From: Haplomitrium mnioides
Taxonomy: Eukaryota; Marchantiophyta; Haplomitriopsida; Calobryales
Assembly (NCBI GenBank): GCA_049999725.1
Contig: JBNGIS010020384.1
Coordinates: 1-24,357, forward strand
Length of the DNA: 24,357 nucleotides
Direction: 5' to 3'
Below, piece by piece: positions 8,697-17,926 of this stretch. Below the pieces are notes generated by a model, which did no database searches, was not told where the DNA came from, and saw only the letters and a list, made by a program, of their open reading frames with translations. The translations under genes and the position numbers were made by a program. How positions within the stretch are numbered: position 1 is the stretch's first letter; the number at the start of each line of letters is the position of its first letter.

Positions 8697-9760
8697 GATT
8701 AGGTTAGCTTTGATCTCCTACTCTGTGGAAATCCTCAAATTCAAAGTTCTGTGGTTGAATTCGAACTCCACAATTTGTTGGTCAACCTCATAACCTTTGA
8801 TCTAATGGCGGTCCAACTTCTAGTTGGAAGACGGCGCCTTGAGGAAACAAATCAACTGCGGGCCAAGAGGTTACGAGGTTTTCTTCAAACTCCTTGTTTG
8901 AGGAATACTTCGGAACTATTCCGTGGTCAACTTCAAAACTCAGGTCAACACTACAATCCAGCTTCCAGTTAGAAGACGGCGTCAGACGGCACCGTGAGGA
9001 ACCAAGTCAACTGTGGGCTGAGGGGCTACGAGGTTTTCTTTGAACTCACTGTCTGAGAAATACTTCAGAACCGCTATACGGTCAACTTTAGAACTCATAT
9101 CAGTGCGGCCATCCAACTGCCAGTTGGAAGACGGTGTCGGACAACACCTTAAGGAACCAAGTCAACTGCGGGCTCAAGGGTTACGAGGTTTTCTTCGGAC
9201 TCCTCGTCTGAGGAATACTTTGGAACCGCTACGCAGTCAACTCCAGAACTTAGGTTAGTGCAATGGTCCAACTTCCAAGTTGAGGACGCTATGGGACGAC
9301 GGATGCAAAAGAAAGTCAACCTCAGACTCAAGAGTCCAAAGGATTCCTCCACCTCACCTGTCCGAAGGATCCTTCGGATCAGTGTCCGCGGTCAACAACG
9401 AATGCAAGTCAGCGCAGCGGTCCAACTTCCAGGTTGAAGACGGCGTCAAACGACACCATGAAGAACCAAGTCAACTGTGGGCCCAATGGTTGCGAGGTTC
9501 TTTTCGGACTCCCTATCCACGAAATACTTTGGAACTGCTCCACGGTCAACTTCGGAACTCAGGTGAGCATGGCGGTCCAACTTCTAGGTTGAAGATAACG
9601 TCAGGCAGCGATATCAGAGAAAAGTCAACGTCACAGTGTGAGGTTTTGTGGGATTCTTCCGACTAGGTTCTTCAGGATTCTTCAGGCTCAGTTCTGTGGA
9701 ATTCTTTCAACTCTTTGTCCACGGAAAACTTCGGGGAAAACCCCGAGAATCTCGGATTTG
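8697..9760 (+). repeat. Tandem ~155 bp repeat array in LTR1
   Basis: Landmark GTCAAC words begin at 8852 (decayed), 9006, 9161, 9315, 9470 and 9624, giving a period of 154-155 bp over six to seven units. Each unit contains, in order, an AGTCAACTG(C/T)GGG-like block, a GAGGTTTTCTTCGGACTCC block, a GGAATACTTTGGAACCGC block, a second (G/A)GTCAAC, and a palindrome CTTCCAGTTGGAAG or its decayed form. Twelve RGTCAA words (TTGACY on the other strand) start at 8780, 8935, 8943, 9005, 9080, 9160, 9235, 9314, 9390, 9469, 9544 and 9623. The array lies in the upstream half of the LTR, where U3 enhancers sit in such elements. Confidence 0.9.
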
Positions 9761-10598
9761 ACCATTAAACTTGGATCAATCTGCAAATAGTTGGGATAAG
9801 TGTTGTCGCGTCTAGGACCCATGGCTGACGGGGAAAATGACCACTTGGAAGGGAAATAAGCACGCAAGCAATGGGACGTGGGGGGTAAAGATTGAGGTGA
9901 CGTTCTGCGGGTTGGTGTGTATGCAAATTAGAGACGCGAAAGTGATCTCGGGACAAGAAGACACAACAATGTAAGGAAGGAAGAATCTGAGTGAAGATTT
10001 ACGTGAAACGAGTGGACTCGTGCAGAGGGCTAGCATGGGTGGAGGTGGACTGGAGGGGCGTCAAGAATCATTGGGTGGGGAGCTCTAGAGGTTCGGGCAA
10101 TCTAGGTGAACTCATTTCTGCGGGTTGACCAGTATTGGAGGTGAATCAATACGTGAAGTTGAAGGGGATCCTATTTGTCTTGAGTTCAGGAGAGGCTGCC
10201 AAAGGGGGATCTTAGGGTTGTCTCAACATCATCTATGTAGGAGCATCAATCCAAGAGACGTTCAGAGTGTGTCATAGTCTAATCTTCCAAGTGTAGCCAA
10301 GAAGAGAGTGGCTCCATTAGTGCCCATGCACTGTGGAGCAGATCTATTCGAGGTTCAAGGTGGAATATGTAAGCTAGGAGTCGAGAGGATTGTCTTCTAG
10401 AGGTGGAAGTTAAAGAAGTCCTCTTCCGAGCTTGAGGAAGTAAATTCAGGGTTTCTCGATAAGGAAGTTGAAAAACTATCTGGAAGGGGTGCGTGGGTGG
10501 AAGATTGAAGGAAGATTGGGATTGTGAGTTGAGGAGAGAAGTCTACTAGGAAGGTCAGTCCTTGTGGTTCTGTGTGGCATACAATTTTGACGGTGCGC

Positions 10599-10600
<2 letters not shown>

Positions 10601-10644
<44 letters not shown>
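10601..10644 (+). repeat. (TG)n microsatellite with adjacent TATATATA
   Basis: About 18 uninterrupted TG dinucleotides (10601-10637) run into TATATATA (10637-10644). The TATA stretch is a possible LTR core promoter element, but nothing else supports it. LTR2 lacks this part through an internal deletion. Confidence 0.8.
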
Positions 10645-11129
10645 CTCATGTATGTGTGTATTAGCTAGATTTGAATTCCGTTTGTATTTTCTGAGAAGCA
10701 CTTAGAACTAGGAGTATACCGGTACTTCGGTTTGTTCGGACCCTAAGGCAACCTTGCGAAAGGGAAGTCAAGTCCAGTGGCATTTCCCTTGGTATTTTTT
10801 ATTGTGTATTTTTCTTCCATCTTGTACACAAGGTGTTTGGGTCTAAATTTGGGCTCATGAATTATACTGCGGATTGCCTCACAAGTCCTTCGGTCTTTGT
10901 ATGTGTGTGTTTTGGAATTGAGTGTGAATGAGCAGGATTGCTGCTGAAGTAATTGATGATCCGTGGAAAGGCTTGTAAGGTGAAGAGAAATTCTTTAAGT
11001 CCTCAAAGAGATTACTTGCCACGAAGCCATTTCATAAAAGAACCGGTTCCCTTATTTTGTCCACCCGTGCCTTCCAAAGTTGCACCTTTGGAGGCTAAGG
11101 CCTGAAGGAGGGGCATGACATACATTTTT

Positions 11130-11147
11130 TGGCGCTAGAAGGAGGGC
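11130..11147 (+). promoter_or_regulatory. Primer-binding site, tRNA-Asn type
   Basis: TGGCGCTAGAAGGAGGGC lies nine bases after the end of LTR1. From memory, the 3' end of plant cytosolic tRNA-Asn(GUU) plus CCA is complementary to the first 17 of these bases. This marks the 5' end of element 2's internal region and the point where minus-strand cDNA synthesis would begin. A database comparison would confirm the tRNA identity. Confidence 0.75.
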
Positions 11148-11281
11148 AAAAGGTTTGCAAAAGCATGAGACCAACCTGAGGCCAAGTTATCACTTTGTGC
11201 ACCAAGGACCCGAAAGTCAAATTGTGTACGGGTAGAGAGAAACAAGAAACAAAGCCCACGTTGTGAGCTTGTTGAGGAAGA

Positions 11282-12100
11282 GTGGAGAGGGGGATGGACC
11301 TATGGGTGGATTTGGTCTTTCCTAGTGTTGGGATGGCCAACTCGGTACCCCCTTCTAGATTGAGGGGCAGATTCAAGTACAGGTCCTTTAAAGGGTGTCT
11401 GAAAGACGACCTCGATGTCTGGCTTGACGATCTAGAGATTACTGCAATAGCTAACGGGGAAAGCCATGTTAAAATCGACATTCTGCTAGCAGTCGTAAAG
11501 GGAGAGGCACAATTGTGGTACAACGATTTGCCAGACAATGTCAAGAAGGACTGGGGTGCATTCAAGGTTGCATTCATTGCTGAATTCCAAGGGATCGGGG
11601 AGGAAACGAGGGCATTAATCAAGATGGGTCAGCTCCGAATGTAAAAAAAGGAATCCGTGGGAAAATTCCTCCAAAGATTCAAAAAAGTGGCTCGGAAGCT
11701 GAATCCACAACCCACTGATGGAATGCTGACACCGTGGCTTCTGGCAGCCCTGCCCAAAGGAAAAGGGACCTGGGTAAGGCACACGGACCCTCAGACTCTA
11801 GAGGAGGCGATTAACGCAGCTCGATCTCACATCAAGGCTGTGATCACTAGCTCCCGATGGAAAGCAAAAACAAAGTATAAATCTGAAGACTCTTTGAACA
11901 CTTCTGACAATGCAGGGGAGACGGATGAGAGTTCTGCATCAACCTCGGAGAGCAATGAGGATTCAAACAACATCAGCTCAAAGGATGACTGCATCCCGAA
12001 GGAAGAAAAAGAGAAAAAATTACAAAAGAAAGAAGTAGGCCAAGGAGCGAGAAGTGCATCACCACATACGGGCAAAGAAAGGGAAATGTTAGAAGGGTGA
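11282..12100 (+). pseudogene. Gag, capsid-like domain (element 2)
   Basis: One frame runs from 11282 to 12100 with a single internal stop (TAA at 11642-11644). It matches the retrotransposon Gag/capsid family, with FKYRSFKGCLKDDLDVWLDD, LLAVVKGEAQLWYNDLP, the helical stretch WGAFKVAFIAEF, then after the stop VGKFLQRFKKVARKLNP. Gag packages the element RNA into particles. The distal part is acidic and Ser-rich and ends in a Lys-rich stretch (KEEKEKKLQKKE). An ATG at 11333 (MANSV) is an alternative start. Beyond 12100 the frame shifts and Gag continues with a coiled-coil-like segment and zinc knuckles. Confidence 0.88.
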
Positions 12101-12640
12101 ACTTGAATCGGAACCAAGTAAAAAGCTAGGATGGAGGGATCAAATCGATGAGCTGAATGCGAAGATGGAGGCAATGAATATCCTCTTGGCAGGGATCAAA
12201 TGAAAAGTTTGCCCGCTCCCAACCAAGCAAGTCCGAGTGTGGTGCATAAGGTGCAACAAGCATGGCCACTCTCCTCATGAATGCCCGACAGAGAACAATG
12301 CCATACATTACATGCGAGGAGAGGCACTTGAATTCATGAGGGAAAAGGTCAATTACGTGTTGAAGGAAGACCCCGATACAGTGTACCAAACCAGCGAGGG
12401 ACCTCGCACCATGCTTGGCAGGCCTGCAGGAGTGAGCAAAGGAAAAGGCAATCAATGGGCTGCCACCATACCACCTTGGACAACCATCATAGTCTTTTGG
12501 AATTGTACCTAGCCTGGGCACATTTCCTCCAATTGTCATCAGCCCCGGAAAAGCGGTTATGGCCAATCGCCTGTATTGTGTTTCCAATGGAAAAAAGAGG
12601 GGCATGTGGCAGTCAATTTTCCTCTCAACCAAAAACCCAA
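12101..12640 (+). pseudogene. Gag C-terminal part with three CCHC zinc-knuckle positions (element 2)
   Basis: A short heptad-like helix (IDELNAKMEAMNILLAGIK, 12144-12200) precedes a basic linker and a complete CX2CX4HX4C knuckle at 12243-12284 (CIRCNKHGHSPHEC). Two more knuckles sit in the same frame with correct spacing but damaged ligands. At 12495-12536 the first Cys is Phe and a TAG falls at 12510. At 12579-12620 the second Cys is Trp and the last is Phe. Zinc knuckles bind the element RNA. Gag in this family therefore probably had three knuckles separated by about 70 and 14 residues. Confidence 0.85.
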
Positions 12641-13163
12641 TGTAGCATCTAGCACATGCACCAATCCCCCTCCACCTACGGTAGTCAATCTAATAGCCTT
12701 GGAGAAGGAGGAGGAAGCCGAGCTGCCCAGATGAGAGACGCCAACCCCTGAAGACTGCTACCAGGTGGTAACTCAAGCCGGGGCAAAATCCAAGAAGAAG
12801 AGTTACAGGAAGAGCAAGTGGAAGGCTAAGAAAGGGACAGCTCAAGCACCCTCATCACAAGGAGATTCAAATTACCAACGGGACAATCCAAAGTGGTTTT
12901 ACCCCATACAATAAGATCATGTAAGGAAGCAGTTGGAGGTTCTAGAGGCAATAGAAGAGGAGCAAGCGGTGATCGAGACTCTCAAGGAGGTCCAAAAACA
13001 ATAGAGAGAGGCCAAGGATGTAGGGGCAAAGATCACAACCCTAGAAGGAGGAGTTAAGCCAGTCCCTTAGAGCATCAAAGGGAACATGAGAGACTGCCCT
13101 GTCACAACCACAACTGGCCAAGTGATCAAGGATAGCCTCTTGTAGAGACGACAGCTCACAGAG
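12641..13163 (+). pseudogene. Gag-protease linker (element 2)
   Basis: Degenerate coding sequence, not a recognised domain. It includes a very basic stretch (AKSKKKSYRKSKWKAKKGT at about 12784-12840) and a Glu-rich, probably coiled-coil stretch (EVLEAIEEEQAVIETLKEV, 12930-12995). Stops at 13000 and 13069, among others, break it. The second half has a minus-strand counterpart at 4422-4697. Confidence 0.6.
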
Positions 13164-13785
13164 TTGCTAATGGGAGCTAAAAGGAGGAGGAGGGTGCCCC
13201 TAATGGGAGCTCAAGAGGAACTACAATTGGTATGCGAGGACAAAAAAGCCTCAGAGATTGACATTCAAATAGCAGGGTGCACGCTCTCGCTAGTGCCCGT
13301 AGACAGAGGGGCAGGGGTCATAATTATGGTGGAGGAGACTACCTACAAACTGGGATTCAGAGAATTCCAACCCATTCCCAAGATCATGAGGTTGGCAGAT
13401 GGTTCTCGAGTGAAACCATTTGGCTCCCTACTCCGAGTACCCACTTCCAACAAAGGCAAGGAGTTCAAATTGAACTACCAAGTCATATAGCCAGCCAAAG
13501 CATCACCCTATTCAGTGTTGATTGGACGACCATAGCTGTATGGAGCCCGAGTTCTACACAATTGGGGAAATTCAACCTTGGTGTTTGGTCTTCAGAAAAT
13601 GGTAGTTCACTATGGATCAATTCCACACTTGGGAGAGATGTAGGTAGAAGAGGAGTACAATAGTGAGTGGTCCAAAGAGGAGGAGGAATTGGAGTACCAC
13701 TACTGGGTCCAAATTGTTAGTGAGGTCACGGAAAAGGATCTGTTTGGAAAGGAAGTGGTGTCTGTTAACCAGATTGAGCTAGCTT
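13164..13785 (+). pseudogene. Retropepsin-like aspartic protease and linker (element 2)
   Basis: Frame 13164-13490 shows LQLVCEDKKASEIDIQIAGC, the active-site region VDRGAGV (13302-13313) and RLADGSRVKPFGSLLRVP. A stop follows; the C-terminal part (HNWGNSTLVFG, 13558-13590) and the Glu-rich tail continue after further lesions. The residue after the catalytic Asp is Arg (AGA). The copy parallels the minus-strand protease at 3918-4421 and is more damaged (TAG where Trp follows GRP near 13535, TAG at 13639). Confidence 0.85.
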
Positions 13786-14198
13786 AGTGTACAGAGACTA
13801 AGCATACGGTGAGGGGATCCACCAAATATCTTGCATGGGAGGACATTAAGGCCGGAAGGAAAAAGAGGTCTGAAGTGTCTCATCTGATGCAAGAAGAGGA
13901 ACCGAAAAAGTCTGAAGAGTCTCCTCGGGCGGAAAGGGGGTTGTGATTGGCAATCCTGATGCAAGAAGGCGGTGCACAATGGAGGAACGAGGTGGGGGCA
14001 GTACGGGAATCACAACACAAACAAGTGGTTGTCCAAGAGGGACGGAAATTCCACATAGGCTCTGAATTACCCGAAGAAGCGGAGCGACCAATTAGTCATC
14101 TTTTCACAAATTTCAAAAATGCCTTTTCTTGGAGTCATGTGGATTTGAAGGGAGTCCCCAAGGAATTGGAGGAACATAAAATTGACTTGGAAACCACG
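13786..14198 (+). pseudogene. N-terminal RT segment, truncated (element 2)
   Basis: Corresponds to 4730-5145 of element 1. It carries EVSHLMQEEEPKK, ILMQEGGAQWRNEVG, HIGSELPEEAE, FSWSHVDLKG and HKIDLET. Homology to RT ends at about 14190 and the next codons belong to integrase. The whole RT catalytic core, RNase H and most of integrase are missing, so this internal region could not act on its own. Confidence 0.88.
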
Positions 14199-14205
14199 AC
14201 GATGG
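14190..14205. other. Internal deletion junction (~2.1 kb missing)
   Basis: Sequence equivalent to 5140 of element 1 (ATTGACTTGGAA) joins sequence equivalent to about 7226-7230 (GGCAGCAAACAAGGCTAA). The reading frame happens to remain open across the join (frame 13947-14340). No clear microhomology or target-site repeat was seen. Confidence 0.85.
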
Positions 14206-14757
14206 CAGCAAACAAGGCTAATTGGGGTCTCAAATTATTAATAGCAACATGCACCTATAATTATGCCTGCAAGACCACCACTGGCCATTGCTCATATTTC
14301 CTAGTCTTCGTACAACACGCCTTGGTATTTGTGAAGTACTAAGTGCCCACCCAAAGATTGTTGGAGGAAGATATGATGACAGAAGATCAGAGCATAAGGG
14401 AAAGGCTCTATTACCTGGAGAGCCTAGAGGAGGCAAAGGAGCAAGCCTAGGAGCGACTGGAGCACCACTAGAGATTGCGCAAGAAGCAACATGACAAGGG
14501 CCTGAAATCTACATATCTATGTGAGGGAGATCTAGTGTTGTTGTACAACAGCTAATTTGTACATTTCCTAGGGAAGTTACACACCAGGTGGATGGGACCT
14601 TTTGCTTTTCAAAAGCTGCATCAAAATAGTTCCATGGAATTGGAAACATTGGAGGGGGAGAAATTTGCCAATCGAGTACGTTTTGATCGCCTCAAAAGGT
14701 ATGTGAACAAGGAGGAAGCTAGAGGGGGACCAGGGTCGATCCATTTGAGGGATCCAA
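14199..14757 (+). pseudogene. Integrase C-terminal remnant and 3' internal end (element 2)
   Basis: Parallels 7226-7785 of element 1: NKANWGLKLLIATCTYNYA, then LEEDMMTEDQ, the basic RLRKKQHDKG segment, a GPF motif near 14590 and VRFDRLKRYVNKEE at 14680-14720. Purine-rich sequence leads into the LTR2 start at about 14758. In this copy the Trp before GPF is intact (TGG), where element 1 has TAG. Confidence 0.8.
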
Positions 14758-15664
14758 TACGTCACGTGTGAGTACGTTAGTGTGTCAAGGTGTGTGTGTG
14801 TGAGTATTTTGCAATTGCGCTACGGCAACTTTCTATCTAGCCATGTAGCGGCCACTTCGGAGGAGGCAACCAACAGAGTGGAACGGAGGAGAGTGTTCGC
14901 AAGGATGCTTCACACTAACAAGAGGAGTTATATCAGCCAGTAAAATAAGGTACTATGGAAGAATCTTTGGAATCAGAGGCGACATGGAAACAATTCTCCT
15001 CTCTTAAGTGTTAAGGTACCCCAAAAGTAGTAGATCTACTCATTTTAGTGAGTAAGAGCAAATCGCCTAGATCTGAGGAGTGGAATTGGGCCTGTGGTGG
15101 GGAAGGAAGAGAGGCTTTCAAAAGAAAGACTTGTGGGATTGCTTCACAATTGGAAAGGGAGCTATGTCAGTTGGCAAAGTGAGGCACCACTAAAAATTTG
15201 AAGGAAGCGGAAGAGATCCTACAAGCATCTTCGAAATGCAAGAATCAGAGTGTGGACAGGGAGGAATGGAACGCTCACCAGAAGCAATAAACCTAAAGAT
15301 GGAAGGAAGGACAACCTTGGAAGTGGAGAAGGATCGAGGCCCAGATGAGGAGGGCCAAGAGTGAAGAACAAGAATCGAAGATCGACAGAAGATGGAAGTG
15401 ACCGCATGTAAGAGGAAAGACTGTAGCGTAAACTTTTGGGTGCAGCAAGTGGGATCACGAGGGCAAAGGTGAAGATCTGTGTGAGTCAACAACGAGCAAG
15501 GGGATCGGGGGACGCTCTGTTTCCCTTGTCATAAATGGGTCTAACCAAGATCCGAATTCTTTTCAGACTCTTGACAATCTGCTTGGCAGTTCTGAAGAAA
15601 GTTTAAGAAGGAGGAGACAGTGGAAGTGTTTCCAAAGGAATGTGTGAATGAAGTCGCTTAAGGT

Positions 15665-16740
15665 CAAGTAAGCTTTGGTCTCCCATTCCGTGGAAATCCT
15701 CAGATTCGAAGTTCTATGGTTGACTTTAGACTCTGCAGTCCGTTGGTCAACTTCGGAGGTCCAACTTCCAGTTGGAAGATGGCGTCAGAGGGTGCCTTGA
15801 GAAACCAAGTCAACTGCGGGCCCAATGGTTGCGAAGTTTTTCTTGGACTCCTTCTCCAAGGAATACTTCGGAACTACTCCGTAATAGACTTCAGAACTCA
15901 TGTCAGCGATACGGTCGAACATCCACTTGGAATATGGCGTCAGACGGGGCTTTGAGAAACCAAGTCAACTCTGGGCCCAAGGGTTACAAGGTTTTGTTCG
16001 GACTCCCTATCTGAGGAATACTTCAAAACCACTCCGCGACCAACTTCAGAACTCAAGTCAATGCGGTTGTCCATTTGGCAGTTGGAAGACGGCGTTGGAC
16101 GACGCCTTGAGGAACCAAGTCAACTGTGGGCTCAAGGGATACGAGGTTTTCTTCAGACTCCTTGTCCGAGGAATACTTTGGAACCGCTACGTAGTCAACT
16201 CCAGAACTCAGGTCAGTGTGACGGTTCAACTTCCAAGTTGAAGGCGGCGTCAGACAACAACTACAAAAGAAAGTCAACCTCAGACTCAAGAGTCCAATGG
16301 ATTCTTCAGACTCACATGTCCAAGGGATCCTTTGGATCAAGATCCACGGTCAACTACGGATGTAAGTCAGCGCGGCAGTCCAACTTCCAGGTTGAGAACG
16401 GCGTCGGACGACGTCATGAGGAACAAAGTCAACTATGGGCCCAATGGTTGCGAGGTCTTTTTTAGACAACCTGTCCGCGAAATACTTTGGAACCGCTCTG
16501 CGGTCAACTTCGAAACTCAAGTCAGCATGGCGGTCCAACTTCTAGGTTGAAGATGGCGTCGGGCGACAGCTTTGGAGAAAAGTCAACGTTGGAGTCTGCG
16601 GCTCCGTGGGATTCTTCAAACTCGATTCTTCGGGATTTTTTGGACTCGGTTCCGTGGAATTCTTTGGACTCCCTGTCCACGGAAAACTTCAGACCAGACC
16701 CCGAGAACCTCAGATTTGACCGTTGAACTTGGATCATTCT
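15665..16740 (+). repeat. Tandem ~155 bp repeat array in LTR2
   Basis: Same array as at 8697-9760. GTCAAC-type landmarks begin at 15809, 15964, 16119, 16273, 16428 and 16582, steps of 154-155 bp. Unit number and order match LTR1, so no unit was gained or lost since the two LTRs separated. RGTCAA words at 16118, 16193, 16272, 16348, 16427, 16502 and 16581 keep the 75/79 bp alternation; earlier ones near 15885 and 16040 have decayed. Confidence 0.9.
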
Positions 16741-16772
16741 ACAAATAGTTAAGGTATGTGTTGCCGCATCTA

Positions 16773-16777
16773 GGGCT
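16773..16777 (+). other. Target-site duplication, left copy (GGGCT)
   Basis: Five bases before the nested 5' LTR. The right copy is AGGCC (21912-21916) and the undisturbed counterpart in LTR1 is GGACC (9815-9819). Left and right each differ by one transition from GGGCC, which suggests an aged 5 bp duplication. Confidence 0.65.
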
Positions 16778-16870
16778 TGTAATAGTACAAGTATAAGGTT
16801 GTGCTATTTATAAGGAAAAAGAGAGGAGTGAAGGAAGTGATAGTAAGTCACTTTTAGAGTTAAGATTAGA

Positions 16871-16958
16871 TTACTTGTCTTTGAAGTCACTTTTGGTAGA
16901 GATTCACTTTTAGGTTACTTGATTTCAAAGTCAATTTTGGTAGAGAGTCACCTTTACG
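16871..16958 (+). repeat. 44 bp tandem duplication in nested LTR
   Basis: Two imperfect head-to-tail copies starting TTACTTG(T/A), each with AAGTCA and TTTTGGTAGAGA words. Present in the 3' LTR too (from about 21571), so it predates this insertion. Its place upstream of TATA suggests an enhancer-like part of U3. Confidence 0.8.
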
Positions 16959-17016
16959 GCTGAAATTAGAAGTGACTTTGTAAGTGAAGAAAGAGGGAAG
17001 ACACCCTCTTCTCTTG

Positions 17017-17024
17017 TATAAATA
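17017..17024 (+). promoter_or_regulatory. TATA box of nested 5' LTR
   Basis: TATAAATA preceded by a CTCTTCTCTTG stretch; conserved at 21716-21723 in the 3' LTR. Likely the core promoter of the element. Confidence 0.75.
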
Positions 17025-17213
17025 GAAGGGCTTCTTAGCCTCACTTCTCATTTTGGAGTTTCTCTCGAATCACTTGGGTCCTTTGGTTGCTTGGCTTTTG
17101 CTTGCAGTCTTGGTCCTAGCTTGGACCTTGAGTTGCTTTTGGTTGAAGAACTCTATTAGAGTTCATCATAAGTTCTTACTCATTTGGATTTGGTCTTTGA
17201 GATTTTTTTACAT

Positions 17214-17225
17214 TGGTATCGGAGC
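17214..17225 (+). promoter_or_regulatory. Primer-binding site, initiator tRNA-Met type
   Basis: TGGTATCGGAGC one base after the 5' LTR. It matches the standard plant TGGTATCAGAGC site, complementary to the 3' end of initiator tRNA-Met, apart from one A-to-G difference. Confidence 0.9.
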
Positions 17226-17251
17226 CACGATTCGTGTTTGGCGTGAGCTAC

Positions 17252-17854
17252 ATGGAGAGTTTAGAGGAGTTGATTCAAGCAATGGAACAACGACTTGAAC
17301 ATCTTTCACTCCTTTTGGAAGTGGGAATAAAAGAAAGAGCAATGTTTCGAGAAGAAGAAAGTTATGGGCGATTTTCAATGCCAAAAGCATATGATGGAAA
17401 GGTGACTTGTGGTGCTTATGAGAACTTAATTTTTGATTGTGAACAATATTTTGCCACAAGCCAATTAGATGGAGTTTCAAAGACTTGGTAGAGATATCAA
17501 ATAGAATAAGCACAATGTGGATTTGTTGCTTCTATTGTTTCCTAGCATGATTTCAAAGAAGGAGTGATTTCAAGATTTAGGGTTGCAAATGCTTTAAAAG
17601 TAGCAAGAGATCAATTTGCCAAATTGAAGCAACTTGGTAGAGTGAAAAGTTATATGACACACTTTCAAGATACAATTATGCAAATTCTTGATCTAAGAAA
17701 AGAAGAAGTACTAGACCGCTTTGTTTGGAGATTGAAGCCTTGCATGAGAATAGAAGTTACTATGAGAGAGCCTACACAATTGGAAGAAGCAATGCGTATG
17801 GCGCAGCAGCATGACTCATTACTAGCAGTTACAAAAGTTAGATCTCGTCCTTAA
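17252..17854 (+). pseudogene. Gag (nested element)
   Basis: From ATG at 17252 a single frame can be followed to 17854 with stops at 17492, 17510 and about 17543. It begins MESLEELIQAMEQRLEHLSLLL (a probable coiled coil), then FSMPKAYDGKV, a capsid-like segment, FAKLKQLGRVKSYMTHF, MRIEVTMREPTQLEEAMRMA and ends with a stop at 17852. The frame then continues to protease after a short gap. No CCHC zinc knuckle is present between the capsid part and protease, only about 70 bases separating them. Confidence 0.85.
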
Positions 17855-17926
17855 CAATTTTTAAAGCGTTCTCAAAACCTTGCAAGCTCTAATGGAATTA
17901 AAACTCCGACAAGAATTTGAGGTACC

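Larger units (their letters stand above)
7786..11120 (+). mobile_element. Long LTR, copy 1 (LTR1), about 3.3 kb
   Basis: Two boundary marks define it: an inferred start at TGCGGCATG (7786) right after internal sequence, and the end GGGGCATGACA at 11110-11120, followed by a primer-binding site nine bases on. The same sequence recurs as LTR2 on the other side of element 2. In order it holds a GTGTGAGT-rich start (7791-7850), a unique part (7850-8690), the ~155 bp array (8697-9760), a unique part, (TG)n plus a TATATATA stretch (10601-10644) and a 3' part ending in the terminus. It serves both as the 3' LTR of element 1 and the 5' LTR of element 2. No credible coding capacity; the open frames in the array are repeats read in several frames. 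Confidence 0.85.
14758..16777 (+). mobile_element. Long LTR, copy 2 (LTR2), part upstream of the nested element
   Basis: Aligns with 7786-9819 of LTR1 from its start (AATACGTCACGTGTGAG against AATGCGGCATGTGTGAG; the TG start is TA here) through the 155 bp array up to TCTAGGGCT. It is then interrupted by the nested retrotransposon and resumes at 21917. It is the 3' LTR of element 2. Confidence 0.88.
16778..17212 (+). mobile_element. 5' LTR of the nested element (435 bp)
   Basis: TG at 16778 and CA at 17211-17212. Contains a 44 bp direct tandem duplication (16871-16914 and 16915-16958, starting TTACTTG), a TATA box TATAAATA at 17017-17024 and a purine-rich GAAAGAGGGAAGACA just upstream. The matching 3' LTR is at 21480-21911. 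Confidence 0.95.

Noticed and set aside
9280-9666. 128-codon frame in LTR1
   Set aside because: The 155 bp unit is open in several frames, and the same peptide words recur in different frames of neighbouring units. Explained by repeats.
8697-9760. CRISPR-like array
   Set aside because: The whole 155 bp unit is repeated, with no short identical repeats separated by unique spacers, and it lies inside an LTR.
10172-10917. Separate insertion inside LTR1
   Set aside because: Parts of this stretch are found in LTR0 and LTR-C, so its absence from LTR2 is better explained as a deletion.
11095-11622. 175-codon minus-strand frame
   Set aside because: Antisense to the LTR1 end, primer site and Gag; the sense strand has clear Gag homology.
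12126-12632. 168-codon minus-strand frame
   Set aside because: Antisense to the Gag zinc-knuckle part, which has recognisable CCHC spacing in the sense frame.
15900-16465. 113- and 134-codon overlapping frames in LTR2
   Set aside because: Same cause as in LTR1: overlapping frames through the 155 bp array, with no conserved domain.
17208-17513. 101-codon minus-strand frame
   Set aside because: Antisense to Gag of the nested element, with no independent support.
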